Assembly (NCBI RefSeq): GCF_000312545.1
Contig: NZ_HE997540.1
Coordinates: 813,703-877,702 of the forward strand
Reading direction: 5' to 3'
Length of the DNA stretch: 64,000 nt
Source of the DNA: Bartonella senegalensis OS02
GTDB taxonomy: Bacteria > Pseudomonadota > Alphaproteobacteria > Rhizobiales > Rhizobiaceae
Of the stretch, positions 19,305-30,184 are shown in pieces. Each line of letters opens with the position of its first letter. Position 1 is the first letter of the stretch. Position numbers and translations under genes: made by a program. The notes beneath the pieces are model-generated. The model was not told the origin of the DNA. It saw only the letters and a list, made by a program, of their open reading frames with translations, and searched no databases.

Positions 19305-20498
19305 ATGGCAGATTCTCCAAAACCGAAAGATAAACCGCATTACACCGGTGTTCGCCCTAAGAAACCTGTGATTGAACAGGACATTATAAGCCATGATTCA
19401 GAGCAAAAAACACAAAATTCTGTAGAAGCAGATAGAATAGAAACAGGGAAAATAGAAAAGCAAAGCACACAGAGTAAATCCATATTGGGTATGACTTGGC
19501 TTTTCTTGCCAATTTCAGGAATTTTCGGTGGTCTTATCGCTTTGAGTCTTTTTATAGGGCTGCAATGGGCAGGATTGCTTCCGTCTTCTTTACTGGGAAA
19601 TCATATGGGAGAAGAAAATGCTTTGCAGATTGCTGAAACCGCAAAAAGTCAAAGTGAAGAGACAAGGCGGCAATTGAAGCATGTACTTCAAGAAATTGAT
19701 AGCTTGAAAGCAGAATTTTCTTCTTTTTCATCACGTCAACTTGGAACATTTCAAAATGATAAGGCATCGCAAGAAGAAAGCAGAAAAGCTTTTGCGGCCT
19801 TAGAAGAAAAAGTAAGTGGTCTTGAAGAGTATGTGCTCACTTTAGTTGGAGTCTCAAAAGAGATGAAAACAGCTCTGTTGGTTGGGCAGAACAATGCAAG
19901 TGCTCTGACAGCTTTAACGCAACGTTTAGAAACTCTGCAGAAAGAGATTGCTGTTAAAAGTGAGGAGAAAGAAAAGAAAAATACGGCATTGTTTATTGCG
20001 ATTAATTCGTTGAAAAATGCGGTCGAGCGTGGCGGATCTTATGTCAATGAGTTGAAAATATTACAACAATTATTACCTTCGATTGAGGGGATTGATCTGT
20101 TACAAAAAACAGCCTCTATAGGATTTCCTAGTCCAGCTCAACTTGCAGCTGATTTTGCCAATGTTGCTGATACAATCGTTGCAACGCAAAAGACCGTTGT
20201 ATCAGATGCTAGTTTTTTTGAACAAATTTTGGCATGGATGAAAGGTCTGATTGTTTCGCGACCAATTGGAAATGTTGAAGGGATGACATTGGGGGCAATT
20301 GCCGCGCGGATGGAAGTTGCTATTCAAACGGGTGATTACGAAAAGGCTTTGAGTGAATGGCAAACATTGCCTCAAACTGCAAAAGATGTTTCAGTAGATT
20401 TTGTTCACCAACTTGAAAGATATGTTGCTGTTCATAACCTCCTTGATCAGTTACTGTTGTCGGCACAACAAGGATCTTTTGAAGCAAAGAAGATGTAA
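19305..20498 (+). CDS. Mitofilin-like (COG4223) inner-membrane protein
   Basis: 397 residues from ATG 19305 (MADSPKPKDKPHYTGVRPKKP); the frame extends upstream to 19227 but the earlier start gives an unlikely leader. A Pro/Lys-rich cytoplasmic N-terminus precedes one membrane helix (about residues 60-85; LFLPISGIFGGLIALSLF), then a coiled-coil region (about 105-230) and a C-terminal domain (GSYVNELKILQQLLPSIEG; RMEVAIQTGDYEKAL). This is the alphaproteobacterial relative of mitochondrial mitofilin/Mic60, which in other species sits in the hem cluster. It is followed after 11 bases by the hemY-like gene, so an operon is likely. Confidence 0.87.
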   Translation: MADSPKPKDKPHYTGVRPKKPVIEQDIISHDSEQKTQNSVEADRIETGKIEKQSTQSKSILGMTWLFLPISGIFGGLIALSLFIGLQWAGLLPSSLLGNHMGEENALQIAETAKSQSEETRRQLKHVLQEIDSLKAEFSSFSSRQLGTFQNDKASQEESRKAFAALEEKVSGLEEYVLTLVGVSKEMKTALLVGQNNASALTALTQRLETLQKEIAVKSEEKEKKNTALFIAINSLKNAVERGGSYVNELKILQQLLPSIEGIDLLQKTASIGFPSPAQLAADFANVADTIVATQKTVVSDASFFEQILAWMKGLIVSRPIGNVEGMTLGAIAARMEVAIQTGDYEKALSEWQTLPQTAKDVSVDFVHQLERYVAVHNLLDQLLLSAQQGSFEAKKM

Positions 20499-20509
20499 AT
20501 AGGCTGAAG

Positions 20510-22087
20510 ATGATACGTGTTTTGATTTATACTTTTGTTGTATGTCTGTTCGGCTTAGCTTTTGGGTGGGTTGCTAATTATAATGATGCCCTTGTCATAA
20601 CGGTTTCCAACTTTCGATTTTCCGTTTCATTGTTGACAGCTTTGAGTATACTTATTTTGTTACTTGGAATTTTGGTGCTTTTATGGTGGCTCTTTTCTGT
20701 ACTTTTTTCTGTACCTCACGTCCTCTCCAATTATTTTTATAGACGTCATCAAAGGTATGGTTATGAAGCTCTTTCACAGGGCTTTCTTGCCGTTTTTGCG
20801 GGCGATACTGTTGAGGCGCAAAAAATGCAGATACGTGTTGAGAAATATCTTGCCGGGAATCGTGAGCCATTGGTGAAGCTCTTACAAGCGCAAACTTTAT
20901 CTTTGCAGAATAATTCTGTTCGCGCCATTAATCTTTATGAGCAAATGAGAAAGGAAAAACAGACAAAGTTGGCTGGCCTTTACGGCTTATTTCGTGAAGC
21001 TATGAAGACTAATGCTTACGAAGCAGCACAACAATATGCACAAGAAGCACAGACTTTATCACCAGCACTTTCGTGGGCACATCAAGCTGTGCTCGATCGG
21101 TTGAGTGCAGAGGGAAGATGGGATAAAGCTCTTGATGTTTTTGAGCAGGCGCAAAAAGCTTTACCACGTTCTGTCCGCTTAGCTCCAGAGCGTCAACACC
21201 TACAGGCTTTGCTGCTCAGTGGGCGGGCTCTTCATTTATTGAGAACGCATCCTGTAGAGGCTCGTAAGGCTATTTTAAAAGCACATAAACTCGTGCCTGA
21301 TTTTATACCTATAACAGTGATTGCCGCTGATATTCTTTATCAATTAAATGAAACACGCAAAGCTGATAAAATGATTGTTGCAGCGTGGCAGAAAGAGCCT
21401 CATCCTGATTTGGGAGCGCTTTATATCGAAAGAGAAGAAGGGGCTGTTGGGCGCTTGAAAAAAGCTAAGGCACTTGCTTCTCATAATAAAGACACATTTG
21501 AATCCACTTTTCTCGTCGCTAAAGCTGCTCTTGATGCCGGTGAAAGGGTATTGGCTAGGGAACAGGCACAAAAAGCACTGCAGTATCATAAACGGGAAAG
21601 CGTTTATTTGTTGTTAGCAGATATTGAAGAAGCACAGGGTAATAATCAGGCAGCAGTACGGCAATGGCTTTCTTTGGCGCTGCGTGCTGAACGTGATCCG
21701 GTATGGATGTGTGACGGGACTATTTTTTCTTCTTGGGCAGCAGTTTCTCCAATCAGTGGACGTTTGGGCTGTTTTGAATGGAAAGCGCCTCCCCAGATGC
21801 CTCCCTTCACATTAGAGGCTGAGACTCTTGTGTTGACAAAAAAAGATCAAGAAAATCTAGAAGATAAAAAAGAGAGCGTGGGTAAAAATGCTGTTGTTGA
21901 AGCTGAAATGCAAGAAGAGTCTCCTTCTGTAAAGGTTGATCTTTTGCATCATGTACAGATAGATAAACAAGAGACAAACAAACAAAATACAGAGGAATCT
22001 CATCAAGTCCGCTTAAATGTTGATGATCCAGGGGTTAAGACAGAAGAAAATGCGTTTTTATCGAAAAAAAAATTTCGGTTGTTTTAA
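20510..22087 (+). CDS. hemY: HemY-like TPR membrane protein
   Basis: 525 residues. Two N-terminal membrane helices (about 2-22 and 40-65) and the HemY_N motif (FGWVANYNDALVITVSNFRFSVS) are followed by tetratricopeptide repeats (about 85-400; YEALSQGFLAVFAGD, LAGLYGLFREAMKTNAYEAA). A long charged Glu/Lys-rich tail (about 440-525) is probably unstructured. Despite the name this is not a heme enzyme; it often travels with heme genes and probably scaffolds or stabilises membrane complexes. It is kept here although hemC and hemD next door are lost. Start ATG has GGCTGAAG upstream. Confidence 0.87.
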   Translation: MIRVLIYTFVVCLFGLAFGWVANYNDALVITVSNFRFSVSLLTALSILILLLGILVLLWWLFSVLFSVPHVLSNYFYRRHQRYGYEALSQGFLAVFAGDTVEAQKMQIRVEKYLAGNREPLVKLLQAQTLSLQNNSVRAINLYEQMRKEKQTKLAGLYGLFREAMKTNAYEAAQQYAQEAQTLSPALSWAHQAVLDRLSAEGRWDKALDVFEQAQKALPRSVRLAPERQHLQALLLSGRALHLLRTHPVEARKAILKAHKLVPDFIPITVIAADILYQLNETRKADKMIVAAWQKEPHPDLGALYIEREEGAVGRLKKAKALASHNKDTFESTFLVAKAALDAGERVLAREQAQKALQYHKRESVYLLLADIEEAQGNNQAAVRQWLSLALRAERDPVWMCDGTIFSSWAAVSPISGRLGCFEWKAPPQMPPFTLEAETLVLTKKDQENLEDKKESVGKNAVVEAEMQEESPSVKVDLLHHVQIDKQETNKQNTEESHQVRLNVDDPGVKTEENAFLSKKKFRLF

Positions 22088-22190
22088 AAAAACTCTACAG
22101 TGAATATTTTGTACCGAAAATGTTTTCTTGTGCTGTAAAAATGAAATTTTACTTAGCTGCAAATGAGCTGCAAAAGTGATAGATTAAAAT

Positions 22191-22937
22191 ATGCTTATAA
22201 TGCAAAGATGTGCTGATAAAAAACAAAGAAAGAGCAAACCAAGGATTGCCGTTGTTATTCATCGTCAATCTTCCTATACTGGTCGTTTGGGAAAATTTTT
22301 GCAGAAAAGTGGTTTTGTTCTTGATATTTACCGTCCTATTTTTGGGCAGAGACTTCCCAATACATTACAGCATTATGCCGGTGTTGTCATTTTAGGAGGG
22401 CCGATGAGTGTCAATGACAAGGAAGACTATATTGGTGAGGAAATTGATTGGATTTCTTTGTCGTTGAAAGAGAATAAGCCTTTTTTAGGTATTTGTCTTG
22501 GAGCACAAATGTTAGCACGAAATCTAGGCGGGCGTGTTTGTACAAGAAATGATGGAACCGTTGAAGTCGGCTGGTATCCGCTGGAAGCAACTCCACAAGG
22601 TAAGGCATTGATGAATTGGCCAGAAATGGTTTATCATTTCCATGATGAAGGTATTTATGATTTACCTAAAGATGCAACGCTTTTGGCAACAGGTCAGACA
22701 TATCCTACACAAGCTTTTCGTTATGGAAACAGTGCGTGGGGTTTGCAGTTTCACGCTGAATTTACACGGGCTATGATGCGGCGTTTGGTTGTGCGTTCAG
22801 CGCAAAAATTAACTGAAAAGGGCGCACAGCCGGCTTCTGTACATCTGAAAGGTCGTTTAATCTATGATCAGGCTTTGAGCCAATGGTTTGAAAATGCATT
22901 GCGACAAATTTTTTGTGTATCAACTGCGTGCGTGTGA
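22191..22937 (+). CDS. Class I glutamine amidotransferase (GuaA-N-like)
   Basis: 248 residues. A class I GATase domain with the nucleophile elbow GICLGAQMLA (Cys about residue 104) and the catalytic His-Glu in QFHAEFT. Upstream parts read ILGGPMSVND and IDWISL, as in stand-alone COG0518 proteins similar to the GMP synthase glutaminase. It lacks the ATP-pyrophosphatase domain of GuaA. The amidation target is unknown. Two starts (22191 and 22200) are possible. It has no obvious operon partners; the next gene follows 50 bases later. Confidence 0.87.
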   Translation: MLIMQRCADKKQRKSKPRIAVVIHRQSSYTGRLGKFLQKSGFVLDIYRPIFGQRLPNTLQHYAGVVILGGPMSVNDKEDYIGEEIDWISLSLKENKPFLGICLGAQMLARNLGGRVCTRNDGTVEVGWYPLEATPQGKALMNWPEMVYHFHDEGIYDLPKDATLLATGQTYPTQAFRYGNSAWGLQFHAEFTRAMMRRLVVRSAQKLTEKGAQPASVHLKGRLIYDQALSQWFENALRQIFCVSTACV

Positions 22938-22987
22938 ATGTTAAAAGCCATGACTCTGTTGCTTATGAGATAAGGAGAGTTTTTATT

Positions 22988-24150
22988 TTGTTTATATTCT
23001 CTCAATTGACGTCATTCCGGAAAAATCTTTCTCTGAGTCATTTACTTTGTGGAGTGTTTTGTCTTGTTCTGATACTCATTTATAGTTCAGTCTGGTTTTT
23101 TTTTCACGTAAAATAGAAGAGCGTCTTTCTAGTATCCTTGCAAGGCTATCTAATGGTGATATGTCGGCTGTGTGCAAACATATCCGCAAAAATGGTTATC
23201 CGTTACGGATTGGTGTTGTTTGTGATCAATTTCAATTTGTTTGGCCGTTGTACGGTTTTTCTTTATCAACCCCGCATTTAACCGTTAGTGCACCAATTTA
23301 TGTACCTCATTGGCTAGAGATAGAAGTTCATTCTCCTACATCAATTGTTTTATTTGAAAAAAATCCCATAATGTCACGTTGGCGCAATTTGGTGATTGGG
23401 ACAGATCCTTATTTGAGGTCCGGTAAAACATTTAAGCTTATGGCTGAAGGGCTTGAAATTTTTCCTATGGCGTCATCCCTTAAAAATCAGAAATTTGACG
23501 AAGCACCGCAATCACAAACAGCAGATAAAAATATCATGCAAGAAGCTATTGAAAATCAGGCATCTTTGAGAGATGCTGATGACATAATTGTACATCCGTT
23601 AGAGCAAAAAAATGCTTCTCCAAAAGTAACGGCTGAATTTGTGCGGCTTGATCTTAAGTATGAGAAGAATAATTTATCGGGGCATATTACTTTCGATGAT
23701 TTTGATGCTTCTGTGTTTATTAAACCTGAATTTATTGATTTTCCAAAAATTGACGGCAATTTAAAATGGATTCTCAATGATGTCTCCAATCTATTTGATG
23801 CAAATGGTAAAGGTAGTTGGAAACACCGTTTGTATGGGAAAAGTGGTCTTTTAAAGCACGCTGAATTGATGTTTCATACGGGCGGTGCACTGGGAATAAG
23901 TGGACCTTTCTCCTTTGATGATGAAGGATATTTGACAGCAGAATTTGAACTTGCCTTTATTCAGCACACAGAGCTTTTGACGACTATGCAGCGTTTGTTT
24001 CCTGTACACGCTAACAATCTTCAAGCTGTATTTTTTGTTTTGGGTGCTATGCCTAAAAATGCAGATGGCAATCCCGTTCTTCCTCTACTGATTAGTCATG
24101 GATGGGCAAAACTGGGGTTTTTAAAACTCGGCCGTCTTGCACCACTTTAA
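22988..24150 (+). pseudogene. DUF2125-family protein, frameshifted near N-terminus
   Basis: Start is probably TTG 22988 with AAGGAGAG about nine bases upstream. The first part gives a signal/anchor helix (LLCGVFCLVLILIYSSVWFFF), then the frame must change at a run of nine T (23096-23104) to continue as SRKIEERLSSILARLSNGDM and on to the end (CKHIRKNGYPLRIGVVCD, FSLSTPHLTVSAPIYVP...). The family is an alphaproteobacterial set of exported proteins of unknown function, usually about 330-500 residues; corrected length here is about 387. Everything after 23161 is clean, so this is either a recent inactivation or a sequencing error at the T run. It converges with the glutamate dehydrogenase gene. 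Confidence 0.78.
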
Positions 24151-24189
24151 GTTTGGAAGGTGTGTTTAAAATTGCGCACTCAAGTTTAT

Positions 24190-24345
24190 TGGTAAGTGAG
24201 ATCTTTTTACTTTAAACACTCTGCTTAAAAATGCAAATGGCACTCCCGTTTTTCCTTTGCTGATTGCTCATGGATGGGTAAAACTGGGGATTTTAAAACT
24301 CGGCCATCTACACCGCTTTAAGTTTGAAAAGCAGTGTTTTGAAGT
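24190..24345 (+). repeat. Partial direct copy of the DUF2125 gene 3' end
   Basis: 24218-24345 repeats 24048-24175 with about four fifths of bases the same, for example AAAAATGCA(G/A)ATGGCA(A/C)TCCCGTT and ATGGATGGG(C/T)AAAACTGGGG. It includes the same stop codon context (CTTTAAGTTTG). The copy overlaps the last codons of the convergent glutamate dehydrogenase gene, and the sequence after the first copy resembles that gene end too, so the duplicated unit covered the junction of both genes. Confidence 0.85.
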
Positions 24346-27300
24346 TGTGAAATCAACCCTGCCGCAAAGGTAAAACGAGAAATGTTGAGATCACTTTCAA
24401 TGAGAGGACCAATACGGTTTGTTACGTTTTGAATGTGCTCTTCTTCTGTTTTGCTCCAAGCTGCAAACGGATTCTCTTTTTTTCCATAATTTTTTAAGAT
24501 TTTCATAACGATTTGTCGTAAGCTTTTGGCAATATTTTCTTTGGCTTGGTTTAAAGCCATATTATCATAATAATCAACTACAGGAATTGTTTGACTCGCT
24601 TCATGAATGCGGCTGATACGCATGATTTGAGCAAGTGAGAAATAGATTTCTGCAGTTTTAATAAGATCGCTGTTGCTTTGCTTGGCAACTAAAGAAATAT
24701 CACAAATTATTGGAGCAGCCTCCAAGAGAGCCAATTGCTTTGCTAAAGCTTTTGGGGCTCCCTCTTCGCTATATTTTATCGCTTTCTCATGAACTTTTTG
24801 AGTAATATCTTTACCTTTTAAATGTATAAGCTGTTTTTCAATAATCTCACGGGCTTGCTTCATTGTTTTTACAAGTTCTTCTAAGGAAACAGAAAGATCC
24901 ATATTGTGCAAGCCCCAATTTGTTGTCTCAAAAAGCATAGAGGTTATTGCTGCGTAGAATTTGTTTTGAATAAGACCGGGTATCTTATTATCAAGTTTAT
25001 CAATTTGGTCCGATAATTGAGGAATATCAAAACCATCGCGAAGGGCGATGAAAACACGAATAATATTTTCTACCTTTTGTTCTGTTGCATCTTGGAGGCG
25101 ACTCACAAAGGTTGGTCCTCCTCGGTTTACAATATCGTTGGCAATCAGTGTTGCAATAATATTACGACGCAATTGATGATGAATAATTTCTTTCTCAAAG
25201 CTTTTTTGAATTTGAGGTGGAAAATAGTTCAACAAAATGGCATCAAAATAACGATCATCAACAATGGGGCTTTGGACGATTTCTTCTTGTAGGGTTAGTT
25301 TAGCATAAGCCAAAAGAACAGCGAGTTCCGGACGAATAAGCCCTTGCCCTTGGGGTGTTCTTTGACGCAAAACTTGCTCATTGGGAAGAATTTCAACTCT
25401 ACGATCGAGAAGCTTTTTCTGTTCCAAGTCGTGCATAAAGCGTATTTGATAAGGCAAATCCGTAGCGCTTTGGCTTTCAGCCAAGGAAAGAGAAAGTGTT
25501 TGCAAATAATTGTTACGCAGGACTAACTTCTCAACTTGGGGAGTCATCTTTTTCAAGAGTTCATTGCGTGTTTCGCGGGTAAGCATTTTTGCACGAAGTG
25601 CTGATGCCAGAACAATTTTAATGTTCACCTCAACATCTGAACAATTAACGCCTGCGGAATTATCAATGGCATCCGTATTGCAGCGTCCACCGTTTAACAC
25701 ATATTCAATTCGACCACGTTGTGTAACGCCAAGATTAGCGCCCTCACCAATCACTTTTGCACGCACTTGTTCACCGGTGATACGGAGTGCATCATTCGCA
25801 CGGTCTCCTACTTGTGCATCGGTTTCTGTTGTTGCACGGATATAAGTACCAATGCCACCAAACCATAAAAGATCAATAGGTGCTTTGAGAAGTGCAGAGA
25901 TAATTTCAAAGGGCGTTCCGGTTTGTTTTTCAAAGCCAATGGCTTTTGCTGCTTCTGGTGAAAGAGTAATGGTTTTTGCTGTGCGTGAGAAGATACCACC
26001 GCCCTTTGATAATTTTGTCTGGTCGTAATCTTGCCAACTGGAACGAGGGAGTTGAAAGAGTCGCATACGCTCTGCGTAGCTTTCAGCTCTATTGGGATCT
26101 GGATCGATGAAGATATCACGGTGATCAAAGGCAGCAATAAGTTTGGTTTGTTTGGAAAGCAACATTCCATTGCCAAAAACATCACCGGACATATCACCAA
26201 CCCCTACACAGGTGAAGGGGGTTGTTTGGATATCATGATTAAAGGATTCTCGAAAATGTCTTTTAACTGCTTCCCATGCACCTTTGGCTGTAATTCCGAT
26301 GGCTTTGTGATCATAGCCTGCTGATCCTCCAGAGGCAAAAGCATCATCAAGCCAGAAGTGGTTTGCTTGGCTGATGGTGTTGGCTGTATCAGAAAAGGTT
26401 GCCGTGCCTTTGTCGGCAGCGACAACAAAATAAGGGTCATTGTCATCATGGCAAATGATCTCGTGAGGTGGGATTATTTTGCCATTCATCAAATTGTCGG
26501 TGATGGAAAGTAAAGCCGTGATAAAGTCAATGTAAGCTTGACGCGCGGCTTCTATGATTACGCCACGATCATTCGTTTGAGGAAGACGATGAGGGTAAAA
26601 TCCCCCTTTCGCGCCAACAGGAACAATAACTGCATTTTTAACCTGTTGGGCTTTGACTAAGCTTAGCACTTCAGTACGATAATCAAGTGCACGATCTGAC
26701 CAACGGATTCCACCGCGAGCAATAGGACCAAAGCGTAAATGAACACCTTCAACTTCTGGTCCATAAACAAAAATTTCTCGATAAGGACGCGGTTCAGGTA
26801 AACCCTCAATTTGGCGTGGATCTAACTTGGTTGCTAAAATACGCCGTGGATTGCCATCGGCAAGAGGCGTAAAGGCATTGGTGCGTAAACTTGCAATGAT
26901 AAGGTTACGATAACGGCGTAAAATCAGATCATCATCTAAACCGGATACTTTCTGTAATTTTTCTTCAATGCGTTTTTGTATGATTTTTTGGTTTTTTCTC
27001 GCTCTTTTTCTGTATGGCTTTGATGAAATTTCAAATGAAACAAAGCATAAAGATCTTGGGTAATGTCAGGATAGGCATTTAAGGTTTGGGCAACGCGGTC
27101 TTGTGAATAAGGAATTCCAGCTTGTTGGAGATAGCGCCCATAATGCCGCAAAATGACAATTTCACGCCAATCAAGCTCTGCTGTTTGAGTTAGTGCATTA
27201 AAGGCATCGTTATCCGCATTGTGCGCCCAAACTGCTTCGAATGTTGCTGCGTGTTTTTGACCGGTTTTTTCGAAATCCATACAAAGTTGGAAGGCGCTTT

Positions 27301-29026
27301 CTAGTTGCATATCGTGCAGATATACAGAGTGTCCGTTGCCATCTGGTAATTCAAGTGTTTGTTCAGCGATGACTCTAAATCCCATATTTTCAAGGAGCGG
27401 CACGCGCTTGGAAAGAGCTAGTGCTTCGTGGCGGTGAAAGAGGCGGAGAGAAATATTTTGTTTTTCTTTATTGTGTGTATGATAAAATGTCACAAAAAGC
27501 GGTTTTTTATCATGAAGACTTAAAATATGTCCGGCATCTTCAATGGCCTCTTCTGGTGAAAATAAGTCACGATAGCTGTTGGGAAATTGGCTAGCTAAAC
27601 GTGTTTGTTGCTCTGTTGTTTTGCGGCTAAGAGCTATGGTTTGGACACTCTCTTCCCAACTTCTGGCTATAAAACGTACATGCTGTTCAAGTTTGGTGCG
27701 CTCAATAAGAGGAGCATTCTCACTCCCCTTGCGGTGGATGATATAATAGACACGTGTGAGTGTGCTTTCCAAAAATAGCGGATAGGACTCAAAAAAATCA
27801 CCATTATAGAGCTCAACAAAATATTCGCCAACTTTTTCGCGAATGTTACTGCTGTATTGATCACGCGGGACATAGACAAGTATCGAGACAAAGCGCCCAA
27901 AAGAATCCGTGTGCGCAAGCACGCGCAAACGTGGACGTTCATCTAATTGCATGATAAGTTTGGCATTTTCTGTCAATGTGTCAACGTCAGAGCGAAACAT
28001 TTCATCTCTTGGATAGGTTTCTAAAACACTGATAAGTGCTTTTCCAGAATAGTCAGCACGGTTGTATCCAAGGCGTTGAATGATAGTTTTGGCTTTTTCT
28101 TTTAAGAAAGGGATTTGCAAAATAGAGCGCGTATAAGCTGAGGAGGTAAATAACCCTACAATGCGCAATTCTCCACAGAGCTTGCCTTTTTTGCCAAAGA
28201 TTTTAAGACCAATATAATCGAGCCAAACAGAACGATGAATTTTTGAGCGGCTGTTGGCTTTTGTCACAATAAGTAAGTTATCATTTTCCATAAAGGATAG
28301 GATTTCTTGCGGAAGCTCTTCCAAGCCTGCATCGCCAATAATACGAATAGAGGCATCGGTGAGAATGCCTAGTTCAATGTTACTGGATGTAAAGGCTTCC
28401 CTGGGTTCTTGGTTTTTGATGACGTTATAAGTGCGCATGCCAAGAAAGATGAAATTATCGTCCATCAACCAATTGAGAAATTCAATGGCTTTTTCACCTT
28501 CTTGTTTATAGTGTTCGGGGAGGTTCGTTTGATAGGCATGGATATGCTTTCTCACTTCTTCAAGCATAGGTTGCCAGTCTTGTACAGCGGCATTGACTTG
28601 TTCAAGGACTAAGGCAATCTCTCCTTTGAGCTTTTGGATCTGCTGTTCATTTAAGGATTCAATATGGATTTGAATCAAGCTGATGCGCTGTCCGCAGGCA
28701 CAATCAAGAACAGGGTGTGCAATCAAATAAATGTGATTTTTATGCTGATTAAAGAGATTTAAAATAGAATCGAGAAGAAAAGGTTTGTTATCGTTTACCA
28801 GCGTGATAACGGTTATAGGCTTCTTATTACGGGTCAAATTTTGTTCAAAGCAGATAACACTTTTGCCTGCTTGATGAAGATGAAAAGCTTCAATGGCAGT
28901 TATTGTGGCTTTTTGGAGTTCTGTACTTTCGTAACAGGTGATATCTTCTTTATCGGTGTGAGCAAAAAGGATTTGTTTTATTTGATCTTGATGGTTTTTT
29001 GTTTCTAATGTTTTTTGTTTTAACAC
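24318..29026 (-). pseudogene. gdhB: NAD-specific glutamate dehydrogenase (large, 180-kDa class), frameshifted
   Basis: The N-terminal 690 or so residues read from ATG 29026; near 26983-26997 (runs of A in GAGAAAAAACCAAAAAATC, coding strand) the frame must shift to continue as KIIQKRIEEKLQKVSGLDDDLILRRYRN and on through the catalytic part. Joined, it is about 1570 residues, normal for this class. It converts glutamate to 2-oxoglutarate with NAD+. Catalytic-domain landmarks are FGPIARGGIRWSDR, VPVGAKGGFYP, GVGDMSGDVFGNGML, FDHRDIFIDPDP and GEGANLGVTQ. In Bartonella, amino acids such as glutamate are thought to be main carbon sources, so a true loss would matter. The single shift in a homopolymer makes sequencing error a real alternative. 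Confidence 0.88.
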
Positions 29027-29298
29027 AATAATATTCCCTTTTTGCTCTTAAGAGTCTCTCTTGCACTGCAGCAGACCAATTTATTATTCTCTGCAGTGTT
29101 ACACGTTATTCTTTGAAGCGTAACCTTCCTTTTGAAGAGAATAGTTCTTTATTAGGGAAGGATAAAGGTATTTCTTTTATTTTACAGTAATAATTTGCCG
29201 CTTTATGAAATATTTTGCGCGATGAAAGAATATTTTTAGTGTTTTTTATGTTAATAGTCTGTTTTTTTTAAAAGAGACAAAATGAAAGTAAATCTCAA

Positions 29299-29955
29299 AT
29301 GACGCGTTTGCCAGAAAGACTTTTAAGCGGTTATCAGTCTTTTATAAAAAATCATTTTTTATATAGAACAGCAGATTATCAGCAATTGGCAATTGAAGGG
29401 CAGAAACCTGAAATTTTGGTCATTGCTTGTTGTGATTCGCGAGCAGTACCAGAAACGATTTTTGATGCTAAACCAGGTGAAATTTTTACGCTGCGCAACG
29501 TGGCAAATTTGGTTCCTCCTTTTTCTCCTGATAATCAATATCATGCAACATCAGCAGCGATTGAGCATGCCGTTCAATTGCTTGAGGTGAAGCATATTGT
29601 TGTTTTTGGTCATGCCCATTGTGGGGGGGTGAGCACCGCTCTTGAGGGAACGTGCAAGTCTTTATCGTCAAATGATTTTATTGGTCAATGGATAAGCCTT
29701 TTGGCACCAGCAGCACAAACAGTTGTTGCAAACAAATCGTTGACTGTTGCAGAGCAGCAGACCGCATTAGAGAAACTTTCTATTCGTCATTCGTTGAAAA
29801 ATTTAGAGACATTTCCTTGGATAAAGGCGCGGAAAGAGCAGGGTGTTTTGACGTTGCACGGGGTTTGGTTTGATATCTCAAGCGGTGAATTATGGAGTGT
29901 AGAACAGGAAGCAGGTCATTTTATGCGTGTGGAGGTGGAGAATTTTGAGGGATAA
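29299..29955 (+). CDS. Beta-class carbonic anhydrase
   Basis: 218 residues, full length. Zinc ligands and active-site residues are visible: CCDSRAVPE (Cys, then the Asp-Arg dyad) and the His-x-x-Cys in GHAHCGGV. The N-terminus (LLSGYQSFIKNHF) and C-terminal region (GVLTLHGVWFDISSGEL) fit the plant/type II beta family. It interconverts CO2 and bicarbonate in the cytoplasm. It has its own transcription unit, divergent from the glutamate dehydrogenase, with the ffh leader beginning soon after its stop. Confidence 0.93.
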   Translation: MTRLPERLLSGYQSFIKNHFLYRTADYQQLAIEGQKPEILVIACCDSRAVPETIFDAKPGEIFTLRNVANLVPPFSPDNQYHATSAAIEHAVQLLEVKHIVVFGHAHCGGVSTALEGTCKSLSSNDFIGQWISLLAPAAQTVVANKSLTVAEQQTALEKLSIRHSLKNLETFPWIKARKEQGVLTLHGVWFDISSGELWSVEQEAGHFMRVEVENFEG

Positions 29956-30039
29956 TTTTTGCTACCTTTTTGCTTCGTATAAAAGCTATTTGTATGATAA
30001 ATCTTGACAAAGCTGGGGTTTTATTGTTTGAAAGGATAA

Positions 30040-30165
30040 GCTTTCAGTGACAGAATTAACTTGGAGCCACCGACTGAGACCCCAGTTTAAGGGTATAAAG
30101 AGATCTCAGAGGTCAACATCCGACGGCGCGATGCGTTCTCGGATGCCATTTTGGTTTGTTCGTTA
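30040..30165 (+). promoter_or_regulatory. Structured 5' leader of ffh
   Basis: Two strong stems can be drawn: CTGAGACC paired with the later GATCTCAG (about 30075-30110), and CATCCGA paired with TCGGATG around a GC-rich loop (about 30118-30146). The GC content is far above the neighbouring spacers, suggesting selection on RNA structure. I recall that a leader motif upstream of ffh has been predicted in alphaproteobacteria, but cannot verify that this matches it. Confidence 0.5.
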
Positions 30166-30184
30166 TGCAGCAATGAGGTAAATG

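Noticed and set aside
20510..22087. HemY as a protoporphyrinogen oxidase
   Set aside because: The protein is the TPR-containing HemY_N family, unrelated to the oxidase of the same gene symbol in Bacillus.
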